From positions 2,294,001 to 2,358,000 of the forward strand of contig CM106586.1 in assembly GCA_048013815.1 (NCBI GenBank): DNA of 64,000 bases, in the 5' to 3' direction. The translations under genes and the position numbers were made by a program. The DNA comes from Setoptus koraiensis. Lineage: Eukaryota > Arthropoda. The notes beneath the pieces are model-generated. The model saw only the letters and a list, made by a program, of their open reading frames with translations, did not search any database and was not told where the DNA came from. Of the stretch, positions 46,529 to 57,388 are shown one piece after another (position 1 is the first letter of the stretch; each line of letters begins with the position of its first letter).

Positions 46529-48502
46529 ATGGATCAACAACAATCAAACTTTATAATTGTATCATTACTGCTCGTGACGATGATTATTATTGTCACTATT
46601 CCAACTACTGTTATAACAGTTAAATCAAACAAATCACGACCACTAACGCGACCCGCTAAAACTTCAACAACCACACCGACACCGCTAACCTCTCTAGTAA
46701 TTATTCAGAAAATTCATTACGAACACGAAGAAGTGGAATTGGATTGTGATGCAAGTCAGCAACTTAACATAACCCAATTAAAATCCGTAAATCACACTAT
46801 TCGATGGAAACATGATGAAACTATTGTGCATCGCGTTAACGGTGAATATATCTATTATAAGAACAATAATCTCACATTAAAACTTCCAAATGTTGGACAA
46901 TCAGACAGTGGTATATATAAATGTGAAATAACTACAAGCAAAACTCAAGTTTTAAGCGTCTATGATCTTCAAATCAAAACGCACATATTTCATGATAAAC
47001 CCCATATAACACACCCACCTACTAATCACTCTGTGGAACTTGGCGCAAACATCACACTCACTTGTAACCATACTGAAACTAATCTCGTAACACATCTATA
47101 TTGGTTTAAGATACCCCCTGTTACTGATAAAAACAAGACAGACTTATTTTGGTCAATTTACAATAATATCTATTATAATAAACGAGGATTATCATCGAAT
47201 TTTTCTATCGGTGGACAAGACGAGACTCTTCAGCTCAATAATATCACTCAAGACATGCTTGGCGGTTATGGATGTCATGTTCAAAACGCAATGGGATCCG
47301 ATGCTAGAATAGGCTACATTACCTTGACCACAAGAATTGAACCACTAATCAATGTTCAGCCCGATACAGACTACAAACTACAAACTGCCATAGGTGTGCT
47401 ATCAGTTGCTTGCATTAGTTCAATACTGTATATATTGTACAAATTCAAAATAACAACTTTGAATCCTACAATCAACAAAGATATTCAAACTAGCGATCTT
47501 AAAGACGCAGTCTCCAATTGGACGCCATCAGTTGACACCAGACTTATATCTATTCAATCATCCATGTATGACTTCTTACCATACACTGACTCTACAGAAT
47601 GCAATTTCCAGCCGTCGCTCATTTGCAATCCATTTTACGGCCAGGTACCAATGACAACTGAATTTGCTGGAAATAAAATCGAATTCCTCAATGTATTAGG
47701 TAAGGGTGACTTTGGAGAAGTATGGAAATGCGTACACCACGCTAGCGATTACACAAGAATAGTTGCTGTCAAACGAATTATTCATCGAGAAGGTTTCGCA
47801 ACAAAAGAACGTTTAGGTTTGCTGGCTGAAATCGAGATTATGAAATTACTAGGCAAGCACCCAAATGTCGTCCAGTTCCATGGTTGTTGTACGCAAGAAG
47901 ATATGCCAATCTACTTGATTATGGAATTTGTCGAGAAAGGCGGGCTGATAGACTATCTTCGAAAGAGTAGAACTTACATCAATTTGAGCGATAATTATCT
48001 GACCTCTAGAGATTTGATACGTTTCTCATACGATATAGCCAAAGGAATGGACTACGTTTCTTCACAAGGAATTGTACACAGGGATCTCGCTGCGAGAAAT
48101 ATTTTACTGTCCGCCAATAACACATGCAAAGTCGCTGATTTCGGTTTTGCAAGAAAAATTAATGATGAGTGCCCTTATGAGAAAAAATCTGATGACAAAG
48201 TTCCCGTCAGATGGATGGCCCCGGAATCGTTCCCAAACAAAAACATCTACACCACTAAATCAGATGTTTTCTCATTTGGTATACTGGTCTGGGAGATTGT
48301 GACCCTAGGCTCGACACCTTATGAAAAGCTAACAGCAGGAGAAGTCAGAGAAAAGGTTTGCCTTGGAGAAAGATTGTTACGTCCACAGCACTGCAAAGAA
48401 GAGTTGTTTGCAATCATGTTAGACTGCTGGTCTTCCGAACCAAACAGAAGACCAAGATTTGACGAATTAGCACAGAAATTAGATTCCCTGTCTGCTAGTG
48501 CA
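46529..48502 (+). CDS. Immunoglobulin-domain receptor tyrosine kinase, FGFR-like (3' end lost in gap)
   Basis: Single-pass plasma-membrane receptor kinase. Hydrophobic signal segment at about 8-31; Ser/Thr/Pro-rich stretch; two immunoglobulin domains (about 58-150 with SDSGIYKCE, and 156-265 with ITLTCNH and GGYGCHVQNA), with many N-glycosylation sites; transmembrane helix at about 285-304 (IGVLSVACISSILYILY); kinase from about 382. Kinase motifs: GKGDFGEVW glycine loop, VAVKR lysine, HRDLAARN catalytic loop (about 516), DFGFAR, RWMAPE, SDVFSFGILVWE, and CWSSEPNRRPRF near the end. All catalytic residues are present and HRDLAARN marks a tyrosine kinase. The two-Ig ectodomain and kinase sequence are nearest FGFR-type receptors to my eye, but VEGFR/PDGFR-like or a lineage-specific receptor is possible. 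No intron in 2 kb. The kinase domain is complete; the tail runs into the 500-N gap. Confidence 0.85.
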
Positions 48503-49002
48503 NNNNNNNNNNNNNNNNNNNNNNNNNNNNNNNNNNNNNNNNNNNNNNNNNNNNNNNNNNNNNNNNNNNNNNNNNNNNNNNNNNNNNNNNNNNNNNNNNN
48601 NNNNNNNNNNNNNNNNNNNNNNNNNNNNNNNNNNNNNNNNNNNNNNNNNNNNNNNNNNNNNNNNNNNNNNNNNNNNNNNNNNNNNNNNNNNNNNNNNNNN
48701 NNNNNNNNNNNNNNNNNNNNNNNNNNNNNNNNNNNNNNNNNNNNNNNNNNNNNNNNNNNNNNNNNNNNNNNNNNNNNNNNNNNNNNNNNNNNNNNNNNNN
48801 NNNNNNNNNNNNNNNNNNNNNNNNNNNNNNNNNNNNNNNNNNNNNNNNNNNNNNNNNNNNNNNNNNNNNNNNNNNNNNNNNNNNNNNNNNNNNNNNNNNN
48901 NNNNNNNNNNNNNNNNNNNNNNNNNNNNNNNNNNNNNNNNNNNNNNNNNNNNNNNNNNNNNNNNNNNNNNNNNNNNNNNNNNNNNNNNNNNNNNNNNNNN
49001 NN
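48503..49002. other. Assembly gap (500 N)
   Basis: Exactly 500 N, probably a placeholder gap of unknown size. ORFs drawn through it are meaningless. Confidence 0.99.
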
Positions 49003-49606
49003 GTTTTTTTTGTCATCATTCTACTTAAACTCTGATATAGATTAATAAATGGCTAATCATTCGGTTCTGAATGTTGCTGCTATTTGGGAGCTTGTCGCAA
49101 AGTCAGAAGCCAATCATAATACTGGCCCCGATTCGAACATACGTATAACTGCGAACGACTACTTTTATCTGCCGGTTGATGGTGTCAGAGACCATGGGCG
49201 GCAGGCAATTGTCTTCTTACTCCGACAAATGAAGATGATAATTATAACGCTATAATATTCATCAATAACAAGCGTTGAGAGATAATAACTTTCGAAATCA
49301 ATAATGATTGGTCGCTGAATAGTGCGAACTGGCGCAATGAATATGAACGTTTGACACTTAGATACGACCCAGACATGGAGATGTATAGTTTCAACTATGG
49401 AAATGTTACTGCAGAGGACTCTAGTAAGGGATCGTCATGTTTTTGGAGCTTGCATCATTATAAACAAGTTATACTGATCATACCAGTATAAGAGCGCTTA
49501 ATTAATCAAGTTAATGATTTTAGATGTGAAGACAGTTTCTAGCGTAGTAATGAGTGGCAGACATCAAAAATTGATTAGACTTTCACAGATTGTGTATGGC
49601 ACAGTG
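49003..49606 (+). pseudogene. Coding-like fragments of unknown identity after the gap
   Basis: A 68-codon ORF starts at 49049 (MANHSVLNVAAIWELVAKSE) and reads protein-like until about DGVRDHGRQ. Protein-like sequence then resumes in another frame (LTPTNEDDNYNAIIFINNKR) and, after a stop in that frame, continues to about 49492 with DPDMEMYSFNYGNVTAEDSS and CFWSLHHYKQV. The balanced amino-acid composition differs from the surrounding AT-rich noise. It could be a decayed gene, exons of an unrecognised gene, or sequence errors beside the gap. I do not recognise the family, and nothing links it to the receptor kinase. Confidence 0.25.
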
Positions 49607-50161
49607 CTAGCTGTCTCTAGAAAGTTTCAAGAAAATATCCTGGTGAGAACAGGTGGTTGCATGCTCGGGAGGTGGACTGATTGTTAAAGCTAAAACTAGT
49701 CCACCTCCCAGGCATGAGTCACCCCACGCTATTTGAAATAGGTTTGAAATATTTGATAGGAAATTCAACAGAATATCATAATCCAAAAGTCCTCGTAACT
49801 GGTCGTTCTCTTTACTAATTAAATTAATGATGCCAAGCCTCTTCCATTTTTTAGCTCCTCCAATCTGCTTGCTTATAGTGAATAACTCAGTTTTAAGAAT
49901 GTAATCTGCTCTTTCTCCTACATAAATAACGAATAAGCCGTCTATTACCGAATCCTTGGAAGATTCAACCATAACCACACCATAAGGACGGTTGTCTTTA
50001 CTTCTCCTACCGACATAAATAAGGACCTCCCCCGATTCTCCGATAATATTCCTGGAAATACCTGAAAAATGAGTATCCAAGAGATGTATATTATAGCGGC
50101 CTTGATTTGCAAAACGACTCCTCAAAATCCTGGTGATAATAACACGACGTTGGACTTCCAT
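49607..50161 (-). CDS. Unrecognised ORF, 184 residues
   Basis: Starts MEVQRRVIITRILRSRFANQ and ends LKLSRDS. Composition is protein-like and rather globular: a mixed Ile/Val/Gly middle section (SGEVLIYVGRRSKDN, GVVMVESSKDS, GLFVIYVGERADY) that suggests alternating beta-strands, then a helix-like Leu-rich part (LLDYDILLNFLSNISNLF). No signal peptide, membrane segment or motif I can name. It begins about 90 bp to the left of a long CT array that would lie in its 5' region. It might be a real small gene, an exon of one, or chance; no function is proposed. Confidence 0.35.
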   Translation of the reverse strand: MEVQRRVIITRILRSRFANQGRYNIHLLDTHFSGISRNIIGESGEVLIYVGRRSKDNRPYGVVMVESSKDSVIDGLFVIYVGERADYILKTELFTISKQIGGAKKWKRLGIINLISKENDQLRGLLDYDILLNFLSNISNLFQIAWGDSCLGGGLVLALTISPPPEHATTCSHQDIFLKLSRDS

Positions 50162-50245
50162 TGTTTCCCTGGAGTAACCAATTAATTATTTTCTTCGATA
50201 ATAAGATGGATATGGCTGTGATGATTCGATTAATATAATCTAATC

Positions 50246-50315
<70 letters not shown>

Positions 50316-51074
50316 GCGATCCAGCGGATTAATTTTGGACGAGCAGCTGAAACTCTCATCAGAAATTCGAATTTTCAATTCCGAATCGTCACCACCCAAC
50401 TTCTCACAAATTGACCAAGTCCAATCCCCACAGGATAGCATACGAAATATTTTTGAGTGAAGCGATAATAGACAAAGTCCAATCTCTATAGAAATACATG
50501 TGTAATGTCTAGCAGGATTCTCACAAATAACCAAGTCAAACCACCATAAGATTATATAGTCACGTGAATAAACATAGTCATAATCACCACTCCAATAGCA
50601 GCTTAAATAAAATTAAGCGCTAAAAATGCGAAGTACAGGGAATGAAGTGAATTCTTCGAAGTCAAGTCTCCATAGAGAACAAACTCGAGCAACCGAAGCT
50701 AAAGACTTTTGGCGCACCCTATATAAATAATTTGCCACCGTTTCTGCCAACATTGGCAGAAAGTCCGTATGGTTAAAACCACGAGTATAAACCATTTCTA
50801 CCGGCATTTCCACTTCGTATGAAGCTCACCAATTGTTATCACCGATTGTGTGTGGTGCATGTTAGACATCTGGCTACAATGCCCACTATGTGCAATCTCT
50901 CTACCTGATGTTTTTTCTCTTATCATTCGGTCAAATATCGAGCGACACACAACTTGTTGTGTCGCTCTCGGATATACGATTCACTCACAGAAACGGGTAG
51001 AAATAACGTCATGAACAGGAGGCCAATCTCGTCAAGCTGATCGCATCGTAATAAATCGAATTAATACAGTCTTA
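50162..51074. other. Spacer between the unrecognised ORF and the Tc1 element
   Basis: Contains the CT array (50249-50312), a short imperfect palindrome AGCGACACACAACTTGTTGTGTCGCT near 50940-50965, and a small minus-strand ORF (50613-50813) with no known domain. Otherwise I see nothing. Confidence 0.5.
50249..50312. repeat. (CT)n microsatellite
   Basis: 32 uninterrupted CT units (64 bp). Confidence 0.97.
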
Positions 51075-51270
51075 CACTGGTGGAAAGAACAGATTCCGCA
51101 GTAAGTATCTCGGCTTCTATAATTGCTAGGACTTTGAATTTTTCGCACTCACTTCTTGGTGTACCGATGTAATTTTGTTCAAAATTGGGTTCGAATCTGT
51201 TTAGTTTTATTCGAGTTATTTAGAAAAATGATACTTTTGGGTTAGGCCGGATGGAAGAAACGAATTCCGC
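51075..51270 (+). repeat. Left terminal inverted repeat of the Tc1 element
   Basis: 196 bp, beginning CACTGGTGGAAAGAACAG and ending GAAACGAATTCCGC. It pairs with 52423-52618. At 196 bp it is longer than the ~54-bp repeats of nematode Tc1 but within the range seen in the superfamily. Confidence 0.95.
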
Positions 51271-51385
51271 GCTCCAATTATGCATGTGTTCATAGGTCAC
51301 ACGTGTGTTTGTGACACTTTTCTTCGACTTTATCGATAAATGATTGATTGATTGATTGATTGGCGAGCTTATTTATTAAAAAAAG

Positions 51386-52378
51386 ATGTATTCTGAAGAT
51401 TTCAGAGCATTGATCAAAGCTCAATATGAAGAGCTCAAAAGTTATAGAGCCGTGGCGAGACTGGCCAAAACTGATGACAAAACAGTCAAAAGGATTGTCC
51501 ACAATATTAGTGACTCCACTGGGAAGAAAGTTGGGAGACCACCAAAAGTGACGAGGCGCCAGAGGACCCTCATAAAGCGATTTACTCGAACGCTCAAGGC
51601 TTCCGGTTCGCGAGTAACTTCTAAAAAAGTTCATGTTGGTTGCGACTTGGCGCACGTTACTGAGCGGACCGTTCGCAACACTCTCCGATCTCTTCAAATG
51701 CAATTCAAGAAGGCCAAAAAAACCATCAAGCTTACTGCTCAGCAGAGGAAATTCAGGCTCCAAAAAGCGATGGATTGGATAGGTGACTCGCACCCTTGGA
51801 ACAAGGTTGTTTTCTCCGATGAAAAGCGTTTTAACCTAGACGGACCTGACTCCTGGAGTTCATGGGCGGATACAAACGAAGATCTGGTGAGAAACAACCG
51901 ACAACAAGGTGGAGGCAATGTCCAGATATGGGGTATGTTGACGCCTAATCATTGTTTGGTTGTATTTCAGCTTCATCAGCGATCCAAATCAAAAGATTAC
52001 ATCAAATTCTTGAGAACAGAGATAAAGCCGATCTTGGACGCTACTTTTGATGAAGATTACATTTTTCAACAAGACAATGCGACGATCCATGTATCGGCCG
52101 AATCGCTTGATTGGATGGACCAAGTCGGGTTAAGTGTGATGGAGTGGCCATCTAAGAGCCCCGATTTGAATATCATCGAGAACTGTTGGCACATGATCTC
52201 TTCAAAAGTGTATGATCGAGATTCATTTGCCAACAAAAAAGATTTGTGGCTCGCCATCCAAGCGGCGGTCGCAGATATAAATGAGAATGAGAGAGACAAA
52301 CTAGTCGGTCTAAGAGACTCTATCCCTCGCCGGTTGTTAGATGTCATCCAGTTGAAAGGAGACATCACTAAATATTAA
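51386..52378 (+). CDS. Tc1 transposase (DD34E)
   Basis: Cut-and-paste transposase that binds the terminal repeats and moves the element into TA sites. It has 330 residues, within the family's 330-350 norm. The N-terminal half has two helix-turn-helix units (about 5-40 and 55-110) separated by the GRPPK minor-groove/NLS motif at 50-54. The catalytic triad is intact: Asp145 (VVFSDEKRFN), Asp230 (FQQDNATIH) and Glu265 (SPDLNIIENCW). The last two are separated by 34 residues, the DD34E spacing of the Tc1 group rather than the DD34D of mariner. No stop or frameshift is seen, so the protein is probably functional. Start at 51386 gives the normal N-terminus (MYSEDFRALI). Confidence 0.96.
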   Translation: MYSEDFRALIKAQYEELKSYRAVARLAKTDDKTVKRIVHNISDSTGKKVGRPPKVTRRQRTLIKRFTRTLKASGSRVTSKKVHVGCDLAHVTERTVRNTLRSLQMQFKKAKKTIKLTAQQRKFRLQKAMDWIGDSHPWNKVVFSDEKRFNLDGPDSWSSWADTNEDLVRNNRQQGGGNVQIWGMLTPNHCLVVFQLHQRSKSKDYIKFLRTEIKPILDATFDEDYIFQQDNATIHVSAESLDWMDQVGLSVMEWPSKSPDLNIIENCWHMISSKVYDRDSFANKKDLWLAIQAAVADINENERDKLVGLRDSIPRRLLDVIQLKGDITKY

Positions 52379-52422
52379 AGTTTTGTTGATTTTTTGTTTG
52401 AAATTGCTGTCTCAAAGTTCAT

Positions 52423-52618
52423 GCGGAATTCGTTTCTTCCATTCGGCCTAACCCAAAAGTATCATTTTTCTAAATAACTCGAATAAAACTAAACAGATTC
52501 GAACCCAATTTTGAACAAAATTACATCGGTACATCAAGAAGTGAGTGCGAAAAATTCAAAGTCCTAGCAATTATAGAAGCCGAGATACTTACTGCGGAAT
52601 CTGTTCTTTCCACCAGTG
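52423..52618 (-). repeat. Right terminal inverted repeat of the Tc1 element
   Basis: Reverse complement of the left repeat with two differences: CTTGGTGTACC versus CTTGATGTACC, and GGCCGGATGG versus GGCCGAATGG. Confidence 0.95.
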
Positions 52619-53264
52619 TAGTGTACTATTCTATGACGCAATTAGACAGTATTACCAGTTGACTTAAAATACTTTTTTCTGACTCTTTTGCGCCATCGAG
52701 CCTTCACCGACAATCGACATGAACTTCGACAACATGTTCGTCTACTAAGAGTTTATTCACTGACTCGTCCATTGGTTAGAAAGCACGCATAAACTATGCT
52801 TCCGGAAGTAAGCACATTCCCTTGTCAGTGAGGAAGAAGTGCGTTCAGCTTGACCATGATAACTGATAAGCAAGCCAACTGGCCTTTTATTAATAATGCA
52901 AGTCTAACTGTCGGCCGAGCCAGACATTATCATTCGATTCAATTCAATTTATGCTTCCATATCTCTCTCTCTCTCTCCCTATCACTTAAATGCACCGACC
53001 ATGATGCCATGATGAGCTTACGTGCGATGGGCTGTTGTTGTTGTTGCAACTTAACGCGAGTAATTGAATTTTTCGGCTAGTTGTCGCATAATGCAACTTG
53101 AATTGCTTCTGAGCAAGCGATTAAATTGTCGCACCCAAACGAAAGTTGGGTAGTTGCACAATATATGGCACCACTGAAACAATCACCTGCAATGAGTGAG
53201 AATATGCCCAAGCGTCTGTTTGACGTCCGACCTAACATGAGGCCGATCGCCATCAGCAACTTAC
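52619..53264. other. Spacer between the Tc1 element and the sidestep-like exons
   Basis: No recognisable gene. It probably includes intron sequence downstream of the sidestep-like exon ending at 53265; the remainder of the second Ig domain was looked for and not found. A short CT run lies near 52962-52977. Confidence 0.5.
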
Positions 53265-53898
53265 CCCCGTGAGCCTGACACAATAGATTGAGATCGGAGC
53301 CCTCGTCGACGGGCCCAACTAGGTCATCTATTTGTTCGCCTTTTTCATCACTTATTATCAAATTTGTTGGAGGCACTGTTTCCGTTGGATGGGCGAGGTT
53401 ATTTCCGGTCCAGCGATATGCAGATTTTTCATTTAGGCGCAACGCCAATTTAATAGTGGATTATTGAAAATGAGATGTCAGTTCTAAATGAGGTATCCGA
53501 TTGTTGTTAACTTTTTTTACATTCAATCTGAGTTGATCAAGCGCGCACAAACTCACCTATTACGAAGAGTATAATTAAAAAGTTTTCCCTTGGCTTGGAA
53601 TAATAATCAACTCGGCATCTGTATTCACTTTGGTCTTCTTCTACAATGGTGTCTATTTCCAATTGGGGCGGCATTAACCTTGTGTGAAATCTGGCTCGAT
53701 CCATATACGAGTCGTGGACATAATGTCGTGCTTCATCCAATGGCTTATGTCTAGCATCAACAGTATAAATTGGACTTGATTTACTGTTGATGGCGCCCTT
53801 GTACCACAGAACCAAACTGACCTGATCGTTTGACCAGTATGTGGCGTTGCACACTAAGCGAATCCTCGATCCTAGGGGCGCTTTGTAGAAGCTCGTAC
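53265..53898 (-). CDS. Sidestep-like immunoglobulin cell-surface receptor, two internal exons (partial)
   Basis: Member of the sidestep (Side) family, arthropod Ig cell-surface proteins that bind Beaten-path proteins in motor-axon guidance. Exon 53557-53898 encodes nearly all of the first V-type Ig domain: GSRIRLVCN, VLWYKG, PIYTVDAR, RARFHTR, LEIDTIVEEDQSEYRCRVD, ending LFVI. A 181-bp intron follows (ATAG|GTGAGT, AACAG acceptor). Exon 53265-53375 continues in phase as VPPTNLIISDEKG, VGPVDEGSDLNLLCQAHG, the start of the second Ig domain, and ends at a GTAAGT donor. The PIYTVDAR, YRCRVD and PP...I.DEKG motifs are characteristic of the family. Signal peptide, remaining Ig and fibronectin domains and membrane helix are not found in the window; the upstream exon must lie to the right. 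Confidence 0.82.
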
Positions 53899-56800
53899 CT
53901 ATTTGAATAATCAGCAATAATATAATGAATCGATATTCAAAATATTGGATGTAACAACAATAAAATAGATAGAAGAACAGGGTTAGTTGTTAGTTATGCA
54001 AAAATGTTCATCATCAACTGTTCATGTTGTTAGCTGTGTGTGTTTTCGGAAAAAAAAGTGTTCAAGAGAAAAAATTACAATAAAATTGCCAACTGTCGGC
54101 CATTTTTGTGCACATTCGTTGAATATCAGCATCGATTATTGCCAGACCCGGGATTCGTGTGGATGCTATATAATTTGGCTTTCGTGTCAGGGCCACTTTA
54201 ATTCAATTCCAGCCGGTTCGATTCAATTGTCACCGGGCGCACTGCTCGGCTGGCGAGCATCACATGCATTCCAACTCAAACTCCAGCCGAAATATTTTGT
54301 CGACAAACGCCAACTTAATTAAGTCGCGCCAATAGCTGATCGCTAGTCGCCACGTTTTCGCTGTTCGGGGGCGCTGGCTGGTTTGTTGCGACTACTACAG
54401 CGACAACAACGCTCTGATCATAATTGTTACTTTCGTCGTTGTGTCGGCTGTTGTCGCGACAACATTTTGCGAATCACTTCTTGTTGGTGCCGTCGTTGGT
54501 TCTTTGGCGCTGTTCGCAGATGGGATAATCTGATCAAGTGTCTGATCATTGATTATTCAGAAAACACGAACGACGAAGAAGAACACTTGTCACTCACTAG
54601 AACGGCGCCATGTACATATTATATGTATACATGTAAAAAATTACATAATGTTAGCAAGACAGCACATGTGTGTACCGTTACTTAACTTCAATAACAGCGT
54701 ACGACAGCGTGTTACAGCGACAGCCCGACGATGCAGCTCGCATTAAACTTATGCCAGACCAAATCAATCTCTCCATTCTTATTACGCAACACCACCATTT
54801 ATCTGCTCCATTAGGACATGAACAGCAGCGACTTCTCTCGCCGTCTCACATCATTTAGCCCTAGTCAAATGAGTGTAGACCGTACATCCGTACATGTACC
54901 ATTTCGTACATGTCATATATATATACCGCTGTATATGCCGTGTTTGTGACGGAATATCTGCACCCTGATGCCAATATGATGGCCACACTAACTGTTGAAA
55001 CACAGCGGTTGATACCACGAGTCCCAACTAGCAGGCCGAAGTCATCTATTTGAGGCCAAACGAAGCCTCTCTTGCACTGGAACGCGCCACAAATCAACAC
55101 CAGATCTCACAAAGTAGTATGCAGGCTGCATAAGAAATCTATTAAACCCAGATATATCATCGAGCGTCTGTTTGAGGAGCACAGCGAACTGTGTTTGAAG
55201 CCGCGATTTTCCAAGTTCAACACTCATCGACTCTGCGTGCTCGCTAGACCGGAACTGTAACCCGAAAACAATCCGATAGATTACTTTCGCTCTATACTAT
55301 TCTCCCACTCTCTGTAGATTTTTGCTGAGCTACAGATTTTCACCGAGCTTCGGATGGGCGAGCGCGATGAAAAAGCAACGCAATTCGCGATATCTGCTAA
55401 CCGGTTGGCAGCGATAAATCTTGGAACTGCACTATAACTTACTAGATTGCGCAAGCTGTCAATGCAGCAACCAAACAGATAGCAAGTTGTTGGCCAGGCT
55501 CGTATGTGTGTGGGCCGGCCATTATTCATTAAAATGAGTCTGGTCTCACTTGATCCAAGACGCCTCCCGAACGCTCGTTGCTCACCGACACTCCACCTAA
55601 CTGAGGCACTGTCATTGGGGCCAGCACGGCCATTGGAGTGGTCGGTTAATCGTTGCCATATATCTATATGAGTTGTCATCAAGTTTGATGGGCCCACTGG
55701 ACGTGTTTTGTTGTGTGACAAGTTACTCAACGGTAATACTGTCACGTTCAATTGGCCCTTAGTTCAATCGCAACGCCAAAAAAAAAGAAAGAAAGAAAGA
55801 CAAACACACCTCATGTTTTGCCGTCTGTCTATGGCTTGTGTTGGCACTTTGTGTCGACATTACATAACACTTGGCCAGTGCGCCCCTAGTGGCCATTGCA
55901 CTCAAAACAACTGTCGGCACAACGACAGGCTCCGGCCAATGGCACGAAAATGGCGGTGCTTTATGGTATCTAGTGGCTGCCTGCAACACTGGCCGGCAGC
56001 AGTAACAAGCTGACGCAAGTAGCACCGTCGCTTCTATCGGCCGGCCCATCGGAGGCAATCATTAATGATGACTCATCGGTGATGCCCACTGAAAAGAGAT
56101 CGTATCGCTTGGCTGTGACTGGCGTGTTCGAGCGAGCGAAAATAAATTTGATTGTTTAATTCAATTGGTCGCTGTGTCGGCAGTGCGCGGGCGGCATCGC
56201 TCACTGTCCAGTTACGCAACTATAGTGGCAAAAGATACGCACCCGGTCTAATGAGTGCCGCACCGGTCAAAACTCAATTAGCACACTAGCACCAGCTGAT
56301 TGCAATTAAGTGCAAGCGAACTCATTTATGATGGGAGATGTCGCCGCACCAGCCATACGGCACCACGATTATTTAGCCTCTCTCTCTCTCTCTCTCTTTT
56401 TTCCTTCTTTTTTTTCTATCTCTTTTTCGTGCTCCAATTCTCCGCGTAAGCATGCCCAAAATAGACGCCATGACACCTGTACGGGAAACAACAATTTTCA
56501 GCGACGTCATTACACAGACACGAAACGAGCGTGGTCGCGGTTAGCTCATTAGTTGGTTGACCTCATCTCACTATTTATTCGCGGGCAAATCTCCTGCGCG
56601 AACCTTAGCCCCATCGAGTGCCTTACGCAATCATTTGCTGGCCAGTCAGCTTATCCGAACTGGCCACTGTGAGCTGGCCATGGGTTCCATCACATGCATT
56701 AGTGTGTGTGTGTCGGTCGTAAGCGTCATGCGACAACCAGCTGAGAGGGCCGCTTTTCAACTAATGGCCAGGCGAGAGAGAGGTGCCCATTTAATTTATG

Positions 56801-57322
56801 TGGCCCGTAATCAGCTTGATGAGCCAGTTCTCTGGATCTCATTTGATCTGGATAAGCGAGGGGCCAGTCACGAGTGAGTGAGTTGCCCCTTCGCCGGCTC
56901 ATTCCGGCTGATTATTATTTTTGTTTTTTATCGATTGCACATAAATTCTATCAATTCATTTCAGCGGCTGGCCCTGACCGGATTGTCGTTGGGCGTCTCC
57001 ACTTTGGCCGCTTGACCATGCGCCATGCTGCAGGCCCGAATAAACGCTCGTGGCAAACTGAGCATGATGATGGTGCACGAGTCAATGACAAACTGACGAG
57101 GCGACAAAATGACAAAAGATGATATAATCTAGATTAGAGAGATCAGGTGATCGCAGCCGTCACACGACCAGCAGAGCCCTGTGGTGCTCTGTTCTCATCT
57201 CGCTCTGATCACATTGCCAGTCGATGCCATACTGTCGATGTGGCACTGGAATTATCCACTTTCTTGCGTAATCTGGGCCCACATTGTGCAGCCCCGATTG
57301 TCTTTCGTTGGTTACATTCCTT

Positions 57323-57377
<55 letters not shown>

Positions 57378-57388
57378 CACACACACAC
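57323..57388. repeat. (CA)n microsatellite
   Basis: About 66 bp of CA units with one G interruption. Confidence 0.95.

Larger units (their letters stand above)
51075..52618 (+). mobile_element. Complete Tc1-family DNA transposon
   Basis: 1544-bp element, starting CACTGGTGG and ending CCACCAGTG, flanked by TA on both sides (51073-51074 and 52619-52620), the standard Tc1/mariner target duplication. It has 196-bp terminal inverted repeats with only two mismatches that I can find, and a single uninterrupted transposase ORF between them. Near-identical repeats plus an open frame point to recent insertion. It looks autonomous. Confidence 0.96.

Noticed and set aside
48495-49045. ORFs running through the N block
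   Set aside because: The residues are undefined; continuity across the gap is artificial.
51189-51201. GGGTTCGAATC as a possible tRNA gene B box
   Set aside because: It is part of both Tc1 terminal repeats; no A box or cloverleaf around it.
55281-55751. 156-codon minus-strand ORF
   Set aside because: No domain resemblance, and the G+C-richer DNA here gives long chance ORFs.
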